Origin: Pseudoalteromonas ostreae | GTDB taxonomy: Bacteria; Pseudomonadota; Gammaproteobacteria; Enterobacterales; Alteromonadaceae | Reading direction: 5' to 3' | DNA length: 64,000 nucleotides | NCBI RefSeq assembly: GCF_018069805.1 | Contig: NZ_JAGPYN010000007.1 | Span: forward strand, 1-64,000 | In this document: positions 8,899-21,275 of the stretch, piece by piece | Layout: the number at the start of each line of letters is the position of its first letter | Numbering within the stretch: position 1 is the first letter of the stretch | Position numbers and translations under genes: made by a program | The notes under the pieces: model-generated | The model's database searches: none | Told to the model about the DNA's origin: nothing | Seen by the model: the letters and a program-made list of their open reading frames with translations, nothing else

Positions 8899-10020
8899 TT
8901 ATGCGTTTTCAACAGCAGTACGTGGATCTACGTATGGCATGTTGAAGGCTTCAGCAACTTCTTTATAAGTTACTTGGCCTTTGATCACGTTAAGACCTTT
9001 AAGGAAGTTAGCATCATCAAGTAATGCTTTCTTATAACCTTTGTTTGCAAGGTTAATGATGAAAGGTAAGGTTGCATTGTTAAGTGCGAAAGTAGATGTA
9101 CGTGGTACAGCACCTGGCATGTTAGCAACACAGTAGTGAACTACGTCATCAACGATGAAGGTCGGATCAGCGTGTGTGGTTGCTTTAGACGTTGCGATAC
9201 AACCACCTTGGTCGATTGCTACGTCAACAATAGCAGAGCCAGGCTTCATCGCTTTAATGTGCTCAGCAGTAACTAGTTTAGGTGCAGCAGCACCTGGGAT
9301 AAGTACGCCACCAATTACTAGGTCAGCTTCAAGTACATGCTTTTCAAGTGCATCAGCTGTTGAGTAAATCGCTTTAACTTTATTACCAAACTGAGCGTCA
9401 AGTGCACGTAGTACGTCAATGTTACGATCAAGTACCACAACATCAGCACCAAGGCCAACAGCCATTTGTGCTGCGCTACGACCAACCATGCCGCCGCCAA
9501 TAACAACAACTTTAGCAGGCTCAACACCCGGTACGCCGCCAAGTAGCATGCCACGACCATGGTTTGATTTTTCAAGCGCTTGTGCACCAGCTTGAATAGA
9601 CATACGGCCAGCAACTTCACTCATAGGTGCAAGTAGTGGCAAACCACCGCGTGAATCAGTTACTGTTTCGTACGCGATACAAATTGCTTTGCTTTTGATT
9701 AGGTCTTCAGTTTGTGGAAAATCTGGTGCAAGGTGTAAGTAAGTGAAAAGAATTTGGTCTTCACGCAGCATTGCACGTTCAACGGCTTGTGGCTCTTTTA
9801 CTTTTATAATCATCTCTGCTGTTGCGAAAACCTCAGCAGCAGTTGCTAGGATTTCTGCACCTGCCAGTGTGTAATCTTCGTTAGTGAAGCCAATGCCCAT
9901 ACCTGCATCAGTTTCAACAAAAACTTGGTGGCCGTGATTTACTAACTCACGAACACTCGCAGGAACCATACCTACACGGTATTCATGGTTTTTTATTTCT
10001 TTAGGTACACCGATAATCAT
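8899..10020 (-). CDS. ald: alanine dehydrogenase
   Basis: NAD-dependent, reversible oxidative deamination of L-alanine to pyruvate and ammonia, cytoplasmic. The N-terminal signature [20 protein letters not shown], the substrate-site region with Lys74/75-type KVKEP, and the Rossmann motif [13 protein letters not shown] are clear; length 373 is that of the family (about 371-374). Divergent from lrp, an arrangement seen widely in proteobacteria, where the Lrp-type regulator controls ald in response to alanine. The 140-bp gap between them should hold the Lrp operator. Confidence 0.97.
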   Translation of the reverse strand: MIIGVPKEIKNHEYRVGMVPASVRELVNHGHQVFVETDAGMGIGFTNEDYTLAGAEILATAAEVFATAEMIIKVKEPQAVERAMLREDQILFTYLHLAPDFPQTEDLIKSKAICIAYETVTDSRGGLPLLAPMSEVAGRMSIQAGAQALEKSNHGRGMLLGGVPGVEPAKVVVIGGGMVGRSAAQMAVGLGADVVVLDRNIDVLRALDAQFGNKVKAIYSTADALEKHVLEADLVIGGVLIPGAAAPKLVTAEHIKAMKPGSAIVDVAIDQGGCIATSKATTHADPTFIVDDVVHYCVANMPGAVPRTSTFALNNATLPFIINLANKGYKKALLDDANFLKGLNVIKGQVTYKEVAEAFNMPYVDPRTAVENA

Positions 10021-10112
10021 AATATTGCCTTAATAGAACGGGATAAAATTTTTCACTATTATATTCATGTACTGCCAGTGTGTCTCACCTTTTTTTATCG
10101 CCACTCTAGTGA

Positions 10113-10118
10113 TATAAT
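10113..10118 (+). promoter_or_regulatory. likely -10 element of the lrp promoter
   Basis: A perfect TATAAT stands 42 bases before the lrp start. The region 17 bases further upstream is a T-run without a good TTGACA, so the promoter may depend on an activator or on autoregulation by Lrp. Confidence 0.4.
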
Positions 10119-10160
10119 CTAAAAACAGATTTTAAACAGTATAAAAAACTAGTTGTTATT

Positions 10161-10640
10161 ATGCATGAGTTATTAGACCGTATTGACCGTAAGATTTTAA
10201 TAGAGCTGCAGCACGATGGCCGAGTGTCAAATGTTGAATTAGCTCGACGTGTGGGGCTTAGTGCAACGCCTTGTTTAGAGCGTGTAAAAAAGCTCGAACG
10301 CGAAGGTTACATTGTCGGTTATAAAGCCGTGGTTGACCCTGCTAAACTTGGGCAAGGTTTATCGGTGTACGTCGAAGTGACAATCACTAAAACATCACCT
10401 GATGTGTTTGATGAATTTAGTGCTGCAGTTAAAAAGCATGATGAAATTATCGAATGTCATTTAGTCTCGGGTAACTTTGACTTTTTACTAAAAACCCGCG
10501 TAAATGATATGTCTGAATATCGTGGCGTATTAGGGGATATTCTGCTCAAGCTACCGAACGTTAGTGAAAGCCGTACCTATGTTGTTATGGAAGAAGTAAA
10601 AGGCGAGCAAGGGGTGATTATTCGCCCATATATTAGCTGA
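10161..10640 (+). CDS. lrp: leucine-responsive regulatory protein Lrp
   Basis: AsnC/Lrp-family global regulator. N-terminal helix-turn-helix (DRKILIELQHDGRVSNVELA then RVGLSATPCLERVKKLER, residues 9-47) and C-terminal RAM ligand/oligomer domain with ECHLVSGNFDFLLKTRV and TYVVMEEVK. 159 residues against 164 in E. coli, with very high similarity. Located as in E. coli directly upstream of ftsK, and divergent from ald, a probable target. Confidence 0.95.
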   Translation: MHELLDRIDRKILIELQHDGRVSNVELARRVGLSATPCLERVKKLEREGYIVGYKAVVDPAKLGQGLSVYVEVTITKTSPDVFDEFSAAVKKHDEIIECHLVSGNFDFLLKTRVNDMSEYRGVLGDILLKLPNVSESRTYVVMEEVKGEQGVIIRPYIS

Positions 10641-10826
10641 TCTATGCACCATTTTTTAGTAACTACTTAAGTTGTATTATTGCTACATGCGCGATTAATA
10701 AAAACCTGTTCATAATCAGGCCATCATGGTTAAGATAAAGTGCAACAAAAAGTATTTCCTGCTAAGGTATTCCATTGCTAAGAATGAGTACAAAGAAGTA
10801 CAAAGAAAAATGAGGAATAGCGAGTT

Positions 10827-13295
10827 ATGCGCCTAAACGGTGTACAAAGACTATTAGAAACCGGTTTAATAATTAGCACCTTTGCTGCAATATTTATATT
10901 GTGTGCGCTGGTCAGTTTTGATCCTGCAGATCCAAGTTGGTCGCAAACAGGTTATGACAATGTAAGAAACATAACTGGAGCTGCAGGTGCGTGGATCGCC
11001 GATATTTTATTGCTGACATTTGGCTGGTTAGCTTATTTTGTGCCAGCTGCACTGCAAATATTTGGCTACTTATTATTTAAGCAACCTCATAGAATATTTC
11101 AACTCGACTATACAACGTTATCGCTTAGAGTGATTGGTTTTGCATTATTTATCACTTCAGCAACGGCTATCAGTAGTATTAATTTTGATGATATTTATAA
11201 TTTTTCATCCGGTGGGGTAGTCGGTGATGTGATAGCTTCAGCGATGATGCCTGCATTTAACTTTACCGGTACCTCGATTTTATTATTATGTTTCTTTTTT
11301 GCTGGATTAACATTATTAACAGGCGTGTCGTGGGTGCAATGTGTCGATTTTATTGGCGATTTGATCATGCGAGGTTATCGTTTTATTGCCCATCACTTAA
11401 AAGCATGGTTACAACGTGAACGTACTGCAAATACTGAAGTTGTAATTGAACAAGACCCTGTTAATGAGCAACAAACACGTAAAGAAACACCCGCCATTCG
11501 CTTTTCAGAACCAAAAGTGGATAGTGATAGTGCGGTGTCAAATCAAGAGTCTCATCCTGCATTTGATGATTTGGATGACATTTTGGATCAAGAAATTAAT
11601 TTTAGCGCCATTGATGATGAACCAATGGACACTGCGGCTGCCTTAAATGCGCTTGATCAAAGCCATGTTACTGAGCCTGAAAAACCAGTGACTACTGTGG
11701 TTTCGCCAGCAAGACCAATGCCAAAACCAAAGAGTACCTATCAGCCTCCACCTACCGCAAAAGAAAAGTTTGAGCAGCTACTCGAAGAAAAGCCGCCAAG
11801 TACGCCATTGCCTACGCTTGATTTGTTAGATAGACCAGATAAAGCCAAAAACCCAATTTCACCAGAAGAGCTTGAAGCGGTATCGAGGTTAGTTGAAACT
11901 AAACTCCTTGATTTTAACGTTCAAGCTACGGTTGTTGCCGTATACCCTGGACCTGTTGTAACCCGTTTTGAGCTTGATTTAGCACCGGGTATTAAAGTTT
12001 CTAAAATTACTGGTCTTGCTAAAGATTTAGCCCGCTCGCTATCAGCGGTCAGTGTCCGAGTGGTTGAAGTTATTCCGGGTAAAACCTATGTAGGGATTGA
12101 ATTACCTAATAAACACCGAGAAATAGTGCGGTTATCAGAAGTAATCGACGCGCCAAAATTTGAGCAAAATCCATCGCCACTGACTATGGTCTTAGGTAAA
12201 GATATTGCCGGTGAGCCAATCTGTGCTGATTTGGGTAAAATGCCGCATTTACTGGTGGCAGGTACCACAGGTTCAGGTAAGTCAGTGGGCGTTAATGTAA
12301 TGATATTAAGCTTACTGTACAAATCAGGCCCTGATGATGTACGTATGATCATGATTGACCCGAAAATGTTGGAACTTTCTGTTTACGAAGGTATCCCACA
12401 TTTACTGTGTGAAGTGGTCACCGATATGAAAGAAGCTGCCAATGCGCTGCGTTGGTGTGTAGGTGAGATGGAACGTCGTTATAAGTTAATGTCGGCGCTA
12501 GGTGTTCGTAACTTAAAAGGTTACAACCAAAAGGTATTGGATGCGAAAGAGGCGGGTTACCCGATTCTCGATCCATTATTTAAAGATACTGATGGTATGA
12601 AAGAAGGACCAGACGAGTTAGGTAAGTTACCGAGTATCGTGGTGGTGATTGACGAATTTGCTGACATGATGATGATTGTTGGTAAAAAAGTTGAAGAGCT
12701 AATTGCCCGTATTGCGCAAAAAGCCCGAGCGGCAGGTATTCATTTAATACTAGCAACACAGCGGCCATCGGTTGATGTAATTACTGGTTTAATTAAAGCG
12801 AATATCCCAACGCGAATGGCGTTTCAGGTATCAAGTAAAATTGACTCGCGTACCATCTTAGATCAACAAGGCGCAGAAAATCTGCTAGGTATGGGTGACA
12901 TGCTGTATTTACCGCCAGGTACTAGTGTGCCGGTGCGTGTACATGGCGCGTTTGTTGATGATCATGAAGTACATGCGGTGGTGAATGACTGGAAAGCACG
13001 TGCAAAACCAAATTATATAGACGAAATTTTAAATGGTGACGCTACCGAAGATATTCTACTTCCAGGTGAAGCCAGTGAAAACGCGGATGAAGAATCAGAT
13101 CCGCTTTATGATGAAGCCGTGTCATTTGTTGTTGAAACAGGCAAAGTGTCAGTTTCAAGTGTGCAGCGAAAATTACGTGTTGGTTACAACCGTGCCGCAC
13201 GTTTGGTTGAACAAATGGAAACATCGGGTATTGTAAGTGCACCAGGTCATAACGGTGCCCGAGATGTATTAGTGCCCAATGGTGGAGCAAATTAA
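10827..13295 (+). CDS. ftsK: DNA translocase FtsK
   Basis: Septal ATPase that pumps DNA and activates XerCD at dif during chromosome segregation. N-terminus: four membrane helices within residues 1-190; then a short, acidic and Pro-rich linker (190-330); RecA-like motor with Walker A GTTGSGKS (479-486) and Walker [12 protein letters not shown] (about 605-615); C-terminal gamma winged helix that reads KOPS ([18 protein letters not shown]). 822 residues, much shorter than the 1329 of E. coli because of the linker. GAGG lies ten bases before the ATG. First of a run ftsK-lolA-rarA-crcB-serS. Confidence 0.97.
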   Translation: MRLNGVQRLLETGLIISTFAAIFILCALVSFDPADPSWSQTGYDNVRNITGAAGAWIADILLLTFGWLAYFVPAALQIFGYLLFKQPHRIFQLDYTTLSLRVIGFALFITSATAISSINFDDIYNFSSGGVVGDVIASAMMPAFNFTGTSILLLCFFFAGLTLLTGVSWVQCVDFIGDLIMRGYRFIAHHLKAWLQRERTANTEVVIEQDPVNEQQTRKETPAIRFSEPKVDSDSAVSNQESHPAFDDLDDILDQEINFSAIDDEPMDTAAALNALDQSHVTEPEKPVTTVVSPARPMPKPKSTYQPPPTAKEKFEQLLEEKPPSTPLPTLDLLDRPDKAKNPISPEELEAVSRLVETKLLDFNVQATVVAVYPGPVVTRFELDLAPGIKVSKITGLAKDLARSLSAVSVRVVEVIPGKTYVGIELPNKHREIVRLSEVIDAPKFEQNPSPLTMVLGKDIAGEPICADLGKMPHLLVAGTTGSGKSVGVNVMILSLLYKSGPDDVRMIMIDPKMLELSVYEGIPHLLCEVVTDMKEAANALRWCVGEMERRYKLMSALGVRNLKGYNQKVLDAKEAGYPILDPLFKDTDGMKEGPDELGKLPSIVVVIDEFADMMMIVGKKVEELIARIAQKARAAGIHLILATQRPSVDVITGLIKANIPTRMAFQVSSKIDSRTILDQQGAENLLGMGDMLYLPPGTSVPVRVHGAFVDDHEVHAVVNDWKARAKPNYIDEILNGDATEDILLPGEASENADEESDPLYDEAVSFVVETGKVSVSSVQRKLRVGYNRAARLVEQMETSGIVSAPGHNGARDVLVPNGGAN

Positions 13296-13937
13296 ATGAA
13301 ACAAATTAAATATTTAGCCTTAGCAATTAGCTGTTTTTTATCTGCATCAGTATTTGCAAATGACAGTGCAACGGATGACAGCCAAGCATTACAAGATAAA
13401 CTGGCCGGTTTAAAGAGTTTTCAAGCGCAATTTGCGCAGCAAGTTAATGACGACCAAGGCCAACCAATTATGCAAGGTGAAGGTACTATCGCCTTACAAC
13501 AGCCAATGATGATCCGTTGGCAACAAGCCAGCCCTGATGACACGTTATTTGTATCAAATGGCGATAAAACCTATTACTTCGACAGCTTTGCTGAGCAAGT
13601 AACGATTATGAATACTCACAGTTTGATTGATTCAACGCCGTTTGTATTACTCACCTCCAAAGATCCGGCGCAATGGCAAAAGTACCAAGTACACGCCACG
13701 GATACAGGGTTCAGTGTTATACCTAATAAAGACGTTGAAAGCCAAGTTGAACAGCTGGATATTGTGTTTGCAGCAGATAAAGTCGGCTTAGCGTCATTAT
13801 TGATTAAAGATAGCTCAGGACAATCATCTACATTTACTTTTAGCGACACTAAAGTAAATCAAAGCCTTGCGACTTCAACCTTTGAGTTTAGTATTCCTGA
13901 AGGCGTTGAAATAGACGATCAAAGTCAAGGTGAGTAG
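13296..13937 (+). CDS. lolA: outer-membrane lipoprotein carrier LolA
   Basis: Periplasmic chaperone that carries lipoproteins from LolCDE to LolB. Signal peptide ends near SASVFA (residue 21); the mature part starts with the LolA pattern LQDKLAGLKSFQAQFAQQV and GEGTIALQQPMMIRWQ, and 213 residues is the normal length. Its ATG follows the ftsK stop codon directly (TAAATG), so translation is probably coupled. Same order as in E. coli. Confidence 0.95.
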   Translation: MKQIKYLALAISCFLSASVFANDSATDDSQALQDKLAGLKSFQAQFAQQVNDDQGQPIMQGEGTIALQQPMMIRWQQASPDDTLFVSNGDKTYYFDSFAEQVTIMNTHSLIDSTPFVLLTSKDPAQWQKYQVHATDTGFSVIPNKDVESQVEQLDIVFAADKVGLASLLIKDSSGQSSTFTFSDTKVNQSLATSTFEFSIPEGVEIDDQSQGE

Positions 13938-13942
13938 TGTAG

Positions 13943-15272
13943 GTGAGTAATTTAGGCTTTAATTTTGGCCCCGATGTGCGCCCGCTTGCGGCGCGCATGC
14001 GACCAACCAGTTTAGATCAGTATATTGGCCAGCAACATTTATTAAGCCAAGAAAAACCACTTTATCAAGCTATTTTAGCTGGGCGTTGCCACAGTCTTAT
14101 TTTGTGGGGGCCGCCAGGCGTTGGTAAAACTACTTTAGCGCAAATTATTGCCAACCATGCCGATGCGGCGCTTATTCAAATGTCGGCGGTAACGGCAGGC
14201 ATTAAAGACATTCGTGATGCGGTGAGTGAAGCGCGTAATAACCTTGAAGGTCGTGGCCAACGTACCTTACTGTTTGTTGACGAAGTACATCGTTTTAATA
14301 AATCCCAGCAAGATGCGTTTTTACCACACATAGAGGATGGCACCTTTATTTTTGTTGGTGCCACCACCGAGAATCCCTCGTTTGCACTAAACAACGCGAT
14401 TTTATCGCGAGCACGAGTATATGTCCTAAAATCGCTGCAAGATACTGATTTACATCTTGTTATTGAGCGAGCGCTTGCAAACGATGATGAACTGAAAAAT
14501 AAAACCGTGCTACTTGCTCAAAATGCTAAACAAGCGTTGTGCCAAGCCAGTGATGGCGATGCTCGTAAAGTGCTTAATTTACTTGAGCAGGCGATTGATT
14601 TAACCGTAGAGCAAAATGGCCAATACTTAGTTGATGAGCATGTACTCAGTCAAGTATTGCCAACGCATTTAGCCAAGTATGACAAAGGGGGTGATGAATT
14701 TTACGATTTGATCTCAGCCTTTCATAAGTCAGTACGAGGCAGCTCTCCAGATGGTGCTTTGTATTGGTATTGTCGTATTTTAGCCGGTGGCGGGGATCCG
14801 CTGTATGTTGCAAGGCGGTTACTCGCCATCGCCACTGAAGATATTGGTAATGCTGATCCGCGTGCCATGGAAGTGGCCCTCAATGCATGGGATATATTTC
14901 AGCGAGTTGGACCAAGTGAAGGCGAGCGTGCAATTGCACAAGCTACGATTTACCTCGCTAGCGCACCAAAGAGTAATGCGGTGTACGCGGCGTTTAATCA
15001 AGCCAAAGCGGATGCGCAAAACGAGCCAAGTTACCCAGTGCCAGAGCATTTACGTAATGCACCAACTAACTTAATGAAAGACTTAGGGTATGGTGCGCAG
15101 TATCGCTATGCGCACAATGAAGAAGGCGGCTATGCTGCAGGAGAAAAGTACTTTCCAGAGCAGATAGCCGATAAGCAATATTACTTTCCAACGGATCGTG
15201 GCTTAGAACAAAAAATAAAGCAAAAGCTCGACTATTTAAAAGAGCGTGATCATCACAGTGACATAAAACGTT

Positions 15273-15286
<14 letters not shown>
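13943..15286 (+). CDS. rarA: replication-associated recombination protein RarA (MgsA)
   Basis: AAA+ ATPase of the clamp-loader group that acts at stalled replication forks. Visible: QYIGQQHLL, Walker [10 protein letters not shown], Walker [10 protein letters not shown], sensor 1 GATTENPSF and the C-terminal tetramer domain. 447 residues, as in E. coli. The start is a GTG five bases after the lolA stop; AAGG lies about twelve bases upstream. The end overlaps crcB by 14 bases. Confidence 0.95.
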
Positions 15287-16966
<1,680 letters not shown>

Positions 16967-17007
16967 AGTAATAGCTTTAAGTTTTAAGCCGTAAGTTATA
17001 AGAAAAT

Positions 17008-17042
17008 AAGCCGCTGTTTGTAATGAGCAGCGGCTTTTTTAT
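17008..17042 (+). terminator. rho-independent terminator after serS
   Basis: Stem AAGCCGCTG / CAGCGGCTT (17008-17016 and 17028-17036) followed by TTTTTATTTTT. Can also act for the converging Nramp-like gene through the left A-rich flank. Confidence 0.85.
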
Positions 17043-17057
17043 TTTTAAAGTGGCTAG

Positions 17058-18257
17058 CTAAAAAATCAAGCTAATCAGCTTATAGCTACTTAGGCCGAAA
17101 ATGAGTAATAGCACGGGTAGGATCAGCAGGTTGACAAGCATTGAATTGGTGTAATCGCCCATTACATATTTTTGATTAACCAACCATACAAGGTAAGTGG
17201 TCACAATCGGCAGTAATATGCCATTGGCGGCTTGAGCAAAGATGATCACGGCAACAGGGTCTAAGCCAAGTGAGGCAACCGCAGCCCCAAATACTAAAAT
17301 AACAATAGCGACAAGTTTAAAACGGTTATTGTTCATATCATTAGACCAACCAAGCATGCCACATACGGCGTATGCACCAGCAAGTGGAGCAGTGATAGCG
17401 CTGGTTAGCCCTGCGGCAAATAAGCCAATCGCAAAAAAGTAATGTGCAGCATTGCCTAGTAATGGCTCTAACTGCATCGCCATATTTGCTGCGCTGACTT
17501 TACCGACCTCAGAGCCGTAAAAAGCGACCGATGCAGTGGATAAAATTGCAAGTGTTATCACCCCGCCCAGCGTGATTGAGATACCGGTATCTAAATTAGT
17601 GTGTTTGATGAGCTTACGTTGATCAATTTGCTTGTCGTGTTTTGCGGCGAGTATACCTGAGTGTAAAAATAAGTTGTAAGGCACAATGGTGGTACCCACT
17701 AAGGCTAATACCGTAGTTATAGAGCCTTCAGGTATACTTGGTATAAAGCCTGCAAATATTTGAGCCATAGGTGGAGCGGCCATGACCAAGGTAGAGATAA
17801 ACACTAAACTCATCAACAGCACTAAAAAGATAAGTGCGGTTTCTACCACTTTATGTTTGCCGCTATAAAGCAATAGGGCGCTGAAAATAGCGATTAAGGG
17901 TGTCCAAACTTGTGCTTGCACTTGAGGAAAAATTTCAATTAATCCCATCGTGGCGCCGCTTAAATTTCCGGCTTCATAAGCTGCGCTACCAACGCCAATG
18001 GCACTGATCACTAAAAAGGCGGCGAGGGGTTTAAATAATGGGTGCTGTATATGTGTGCGCAGTGCTTGGGCAAGATCTTGGCCTGTTACTACACCAAGGC
18101 GGGCAGCCATTGATTGCAATAATATGGTCGCTATCACTGAAAATAGTAATGTCCAAATCAACGTAAAGCCAAAATTGGCACCCGCTATACTGGCCGTGGT
18201 TATAGTCCCTGGGCCAATAAAGGCAGCAGTAACAAGTAGGCCTGGTCCTAATCGCAT
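17058..18257 (-). CDS. Nramp-family transporter with non-canonical metal-site motifs
   Basis: Membrane transporter of the Nramp/MntH fold, 399 residues, eleven predicted helices. The overall pattern fits Nramp, but helix 1 reads IGPGTITTAS (15-18 GPGT) where manganese/iron Nramps have DPGN, and helix 6 reads VPYNLFLHS (192-200) where they have MPHN. The metal-binding Asp and Met are therefore absent. The LFLHSG motif after helix 6 is kept. It is likely a divergent subfamily with other substrates or coupling. AAGG lies seven bases before the ATG. Stands alone, convergent with serS. Confidence 0.85.
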   Translation of the reverse strand: MRLGPGLLVTAAFIGPGTITTASIAGANFGFTLIWTLLFSVIATILLQSMAARLGVVTGQDLAQALRTHIQHPLFKPLAAFLVISAIGVGSAAYEAGNLSGATMGLIEIFPQVQAQVWTPLIAIFSALLLYSGKHKVVETALIFLVLLMSLVFISTLVMAAPPMAQIFAGFIPSIPEGSITTVLALVGTTIVPYNLFLHSGILAAKHDKQIDQRKLIKHTNLDTGISITLGGVITLAILSTASVAFYGSEVGKVSAANMAMQLEPLLGNAAHYFFAIGLFAAGLTSAITAPLAGAYAVCGMLGWSNDMNNNRFKLVAIVILVFGAAVASLGLDPVAVIIFAQAANGILLPIVTTYLVWLVNQKYVMGDYTNSMLVNLLILPVLLLIFGLSSYKLISLIF

Positions 18258-18561
18258 AAGTAACCTTCGAGTTTGTGTAACGTTTGTAACTGTATTTAGT
18301 CACTTGGTTTGATATTAATTTATCAGTAAGAGCATACAAGTTAATTAATGCTGTTAAAAGCACTATAACAATTAAGCTCTGTTGATCACGTAGTAAAGGT
18401 ACTGGCTGTTTGTAGATAATTAAGAAATGTTAGTCACGAGTATTCATTATATTTAGTATTGATATAACGCAAAACGTACTTTTGACTATTTGTATAATAG
18501 CGGATGGGTTGTTAAATTTAACTAATTCAACAATGGGCTCAATGAAGAGCCCTGCAATTTT
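18258..18561. other. intergenic region with a hairpin, Nramp-like / nitroreductase
   Basis: 304 bases without a gene, AT-rich. It should hold the promoter of the Nramp-like gene. Near its end GGGCTC (18535-18540) and GAGCCC (18547-18552) form a hairpin that may terminate the nitroreductase transcript. No Mn/Fur-type operator could be recognised. Confidence 0.5.
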
Positions 18562-19218
18562 TTAAACCACTTGAATAATTTGATCTTGACTCAAACGTGA
18601 TTTTGGCAGTTTAGCATTATAGTCGGTTTGTGTTTCGTGATAACCGATCACCAGTGCTACTTCACAAATATAGCCATCTAACTCATCCGCAAAAAGTTCA
18701 CTAATTAGCTCGCTATCTACGCCTTCCATTGGTGTTGAATCAATACCTAAGCGCGCAACAGCATGCATAGTATTACCAAGTGCAAGATAGGTTTGTGTTT
18801 TGGTCCATGCGGCATTATTGCCAGATGCGTCAGTATTTAAGTCAACAAATGCATATGCGCCAAAGGCTTGCTCGCGATTTTTTGCTGGCGTACGGCCATT
18901 AGCGATATCAGTGTCAATCACTTTTGCATAATCTTCCCTTGTATATTTCGGGTTGTAAGTAAACAAAATAATGTGTGATGCAGTTTTAATATGCGGCTGA
19001 TTAAATTGAAACTTGTTAGCAAAAGTATCATGCATTCGTTGTTTTGCTTGATCAGACTCAATTACAATGAATTTCCATGGCTGCGAATTAATTGATGACG
19101 GAGATAAACGCATAGCTTGGCAGATAACAGCTAAATCTTCTGCCGATACACGTTTAGTTGCATCATATTTTTTTGCTGTGTAACGAGCTTCTAAGTCAGT
19201 AATAATTGGGTGTGTCAT
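18562..19218 (-). CDS. NfsB-like NAD(P)H nitroreductase
   Basis: FMN-dependent oxygen-insensitive nitroreductase family. The motifs ARYTAKKYDATK, LSPSSINSQPWKFIVIES and the C-terminal KLPKSRL match E. coli NfsB (217 residues); this is 218 residues from the ATG at 19218, which has AGGA seven bases upstream. The longer frame to 19278 has no ribosome site. Divergent from a LysR regulator 115 bases away, which probably controls it. The physiological substrate may be a quinone or nitroaromatic. Confidence 0.9.
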   Translation of the reverse strand: MTHPIITDLEARYTAKKYDATKRVSAEDLAVICQAMRLSPSSINSQPWKFIVIESDQAKQRMHDTFANKFQFNQPHIKTASHIILFTYNPKYTREDYAKVIDTDIANGRTPAKNREQAFGAYAFVDLNTDASGNNAAWTKTQTYLALGNTMHAVARLGIDSTPMEGVDSELISELFADELDGYICEVALVIGYHETQTDYNAKLPKSRLSQDQIIQVV

Positions 19219-19332
19219 AATTGGTTCCTGTAGCGAATAATTAAAGCTGTTGAATGAAGCGGATGATAGCGCTTGCATTACTTTTGATAAACAGCATAAT
19301 TATTGAATCATTATCAAATATATTTAGATAAT

Positions 19333-20271
19333 ATGCAGATTGACGATTTAAAACTTATTTTAAAAGTTGCGGAATTTAAAAGTATTACCCTTGCAGCAGC
19401 AAAATTGGATATGCGTACCGCAACCGCCAGTGCTGCTATCAAACGTGTAGAAGCGACTTTAGGTGTTGACTTATTTGTACGAACAACACGTCATCTTAGG
19501 CTATCTGCAGCTGGCGAGCGTTACATTCCTCAGTGCGAGCAAGCAATAGCAATACTTGAGCAAGCTCGGCAAAACCTGAAAGGTGAACATGATGAGATTG
19601 AAGGGGAGCTAAGAGTGGCTTTATCTTCTGATCTTGGCCGTAATTTAGTGATCCCTTGGATTGATGAAATTATGGATAATTACCCTAAAGTCAGCCTACG
19701 CACGCATATTAGTGACAGCAACGTAGATTTTTACCGCGATTCTGTAGATATAGCGCTGCGTTATGGTTCGCCAAATGATGCCAATGTTTACGGGTTTAAA
19801 ATTTGTAATATCCCACGATTGTTATGCGCCAGCCCTGATTATATAAAATGCCATGGCGAGCCGGTGCACCCAGATGATTTAACACAGCATCAAGGGTTAT
19901 TTTATCAATTACAAGATATTATCAATAACGTATGGGAGTTCACCGACGGGGAAAATAAATACAAAGTAAAAATGCAGGGCAAGCGTGCCTCAAATGATGG
20001 TGATCTAGTTAGGCGCTGGTGTGTTGCTGGTAAAGGGCTTGCCGTAAAATCAGCATTAGATATTGCTGATGATGTACTAAATGACCGAGTTATTACCCTG
20101 ATGCCTAGCTTCGCCCATATTAGTGCAGAGCTTTGGTTAATTTGCCCAAGTCGTCAATCAATAACCCCAGCAGTACGTTTATTGCGTGACGCGTGCAGAG
20201 AAAAAGCACGTGCAATAATCAGCCAATTAATTGATAAAGGCGTACTTGAACATACTGTACTTGAAGATTAA
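19333..20271 (+). CDS. LysR-family transcriptional regulator
   Basis: 312 residues from the ATG at 19333 (MQIDDLKLILKVAEFKSITL), with the LysR winged helix (AAAKLDMRTATASAAIKRVE) and a C-terminal effector domain. The frame extends to a TTG at 19303 but the chosen start matches the family N-terminus. The set of residues (LDMRTATASAAIKRVEATLG) resembles the PA-type regulators of redox or drug genes. Divergent from the nitroreductase, its likely target. Confidence 0.88.
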   Translation: MQIDDLKLILKVAEFKSITLAAAKLDMRTATASAAIKRVEATLGVDLFVRTTRHLRLSAAGERYIPQCEQAIAILEQARQNLKGEHDEIEGELRVALSSDLGRNLVIPWIDEIMDNYPKVSLRTHISDSNVDFYRDSVDIALRYGSPNDANVYGFKICNIPRLLCASPDYIKCHGEPVHPDDLTQHQGLFYQLQDIINNVWEFTDGENKYKVKMQGKRASNDGDLVRRWCVAGKGLAVKSALDIADDVLNDRVITLMPSFAHISAELWLICPSRQSITPAVRLLRDACREKARAIISQLIDKGVLEHTVLED

Positions 20272-20337
20272 TTACTCGTATTTAATACATATTTAGGTAT
20301 AAAATAACCCCGCTATTACAGGCTAGCTGTATTAGTA

Positions 20338-20475
20338 AATTCTCAGGGCGGGGTGAAATTCCCCACCGGCGGTATGCTTAGCAAAGTGAGCCCGCGAGCG
20401 CTTTAATGCAAATTAAAGGTCAGCAGATCTGGTGAGAGGCCAGAGCCGACGGTCATAGTCCGGATGAAAGAGAAT
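20338..20475 (+). ncRNA. FMN riboswitch (RFN element)
   Basis: The conserved blocks of the RFN element appear in order: TCAGGGCGGGGTGAAATTCC, CCACCGGCGGTA, AGCCCGCGAGCG, GATCTGGTGAGAGGCCAGAG, CCGACGGTCATAGTCCGGAT and GAAAGAGAAT. It stands upstream of ribB, the usual place in gammaproteobacteria, and would shut off ribB when FMN binds. Confidence 0.96.
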
Positions 20476-20498
20476 ATAGTTAATCTATAAACAGTATT

Positions 20499-20520
20499 GA
20501 CACCTGCGGGTGGTCTTTTT
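20499..20520 (+). terminator. probable riboswitch-controlled terminator of ribB leader
   Basis: CACC-TGCG-GGTG hairpin, lengthened by GA/TC with one bulged G, followed by TTTTT, 23 bases after the aptamer. A short stem, so regulation may be partly at translation or through Rho as in E. coli ribB. Confidence 0.5.
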
Positions 20521-20571
20521 GCTGTGCCTTTCAATGTCCTGAATCTTTTCATATTTAAATAGGTATTAAAA

Positions 20572-21231
20572 ATGATGATTCAGTCTTCTTTACTTAGCCA
20601 ATTTGGCGAACCACTCGAGCGCGTTGAACGTGCTATTGTTGCATTACAGCAAGGTGAAGGTGTGCTTGTGGTAGATGATGAAAACCGTGAAAATGAAGGT
20701 GACTTTGTGTTTTCAGCACAGCACTTAACCACTGAGCAAATGGCGATGATGATCCGTGAAGGCAGTGGTATTGTGTGTTTATGCATGGGTGATGAGCGAG
20801 TTAAACAACTCGACTTACCGCAAATGGTTGTGCACAACACCAGCCAAAATCAAACTGCTTATACGGTTACGATTGAGGCTCGAAAAGGTGTTACAACGGG
20901 TGTTTCAGCAGCTGATCGAGTCACGACAATCAAAGCTGCTACGGCAGATAATGCCAAGCCGGAGGATTTATCTCGACCTGGTCATGTCTTTGGCCTGCGC
21001 GCACAAACTGGTGGTGTACTTGTACGTCGTGGTCACACCGAAGCATCGGTAGATTTGATGCAATTAGCAGGCTTAAAACCTTTTGGCGTTATTTGCGAAT
21101 TAAATAATGTTGATGGCTCTATGGCTCGTTTACCGCAGGTGAGTGAATTTGCTTTAAAGCATGGCATGGTGGTGGTTTCAATTGAAGATTTAGTGCAGTA
21201 TATACATATAAATCAACAATACGCTTGTTAG
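20572..21231 (+). CDS. ribB: 3,4-dihydroxy-2-butanone 4-phosphate synthase
   Basis: Converts ribulose 5-phosphate to the four-carbon precursor of riboflavin. The 219-residue protein has the signature [13 protein letters not shown] (active-site acidic residues), [22 protein letters not shown] and [16 protein letters not shown], and is collinear with E. coli RibB (217). It is not fused to RibA. Two adjacent ATGs (20572, 20575) are possible starts. Controlled by the FMN riboswitch upstream; ends at a strong terminator. Confidence 0.97.
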   Translation: MMIQSSLLSQFGEPLERVERAIVALQQGEGVLVVDDENRENEGDFVFSAQHLTTEQMAMMIREGSGIVCLCMGDERVKQLDLPQMVVHNTSQNQTAYTVTIEARKGVTTGVSAADRVTTIKAATADNAKPEDLSRPGHVFGLRAQTGGVLVRRGHTEASVDLMQLAGLKPFGVICELNNVDGSMARLPQVSEFALKHGMVVVSIEDLVQYIHINQQYAC

Positions 21232-21240
21232 AAAGGTTTT

Positions 21241-21270
21241 AGTAAAAAGCCACGATCGTGGCTTTTTACT
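21241..21270. terminator. bidirectional terminator, ribB / serine hydrolase
   Basis: A perfect 30-base palindrome: the half AGTAAAAAGCCACGA is followed by its exact complement. A- and T-runs flank the GC core, which suits both converging genes. Confidence 0.9.
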
Positions 21271-21275
21271 TAGGA

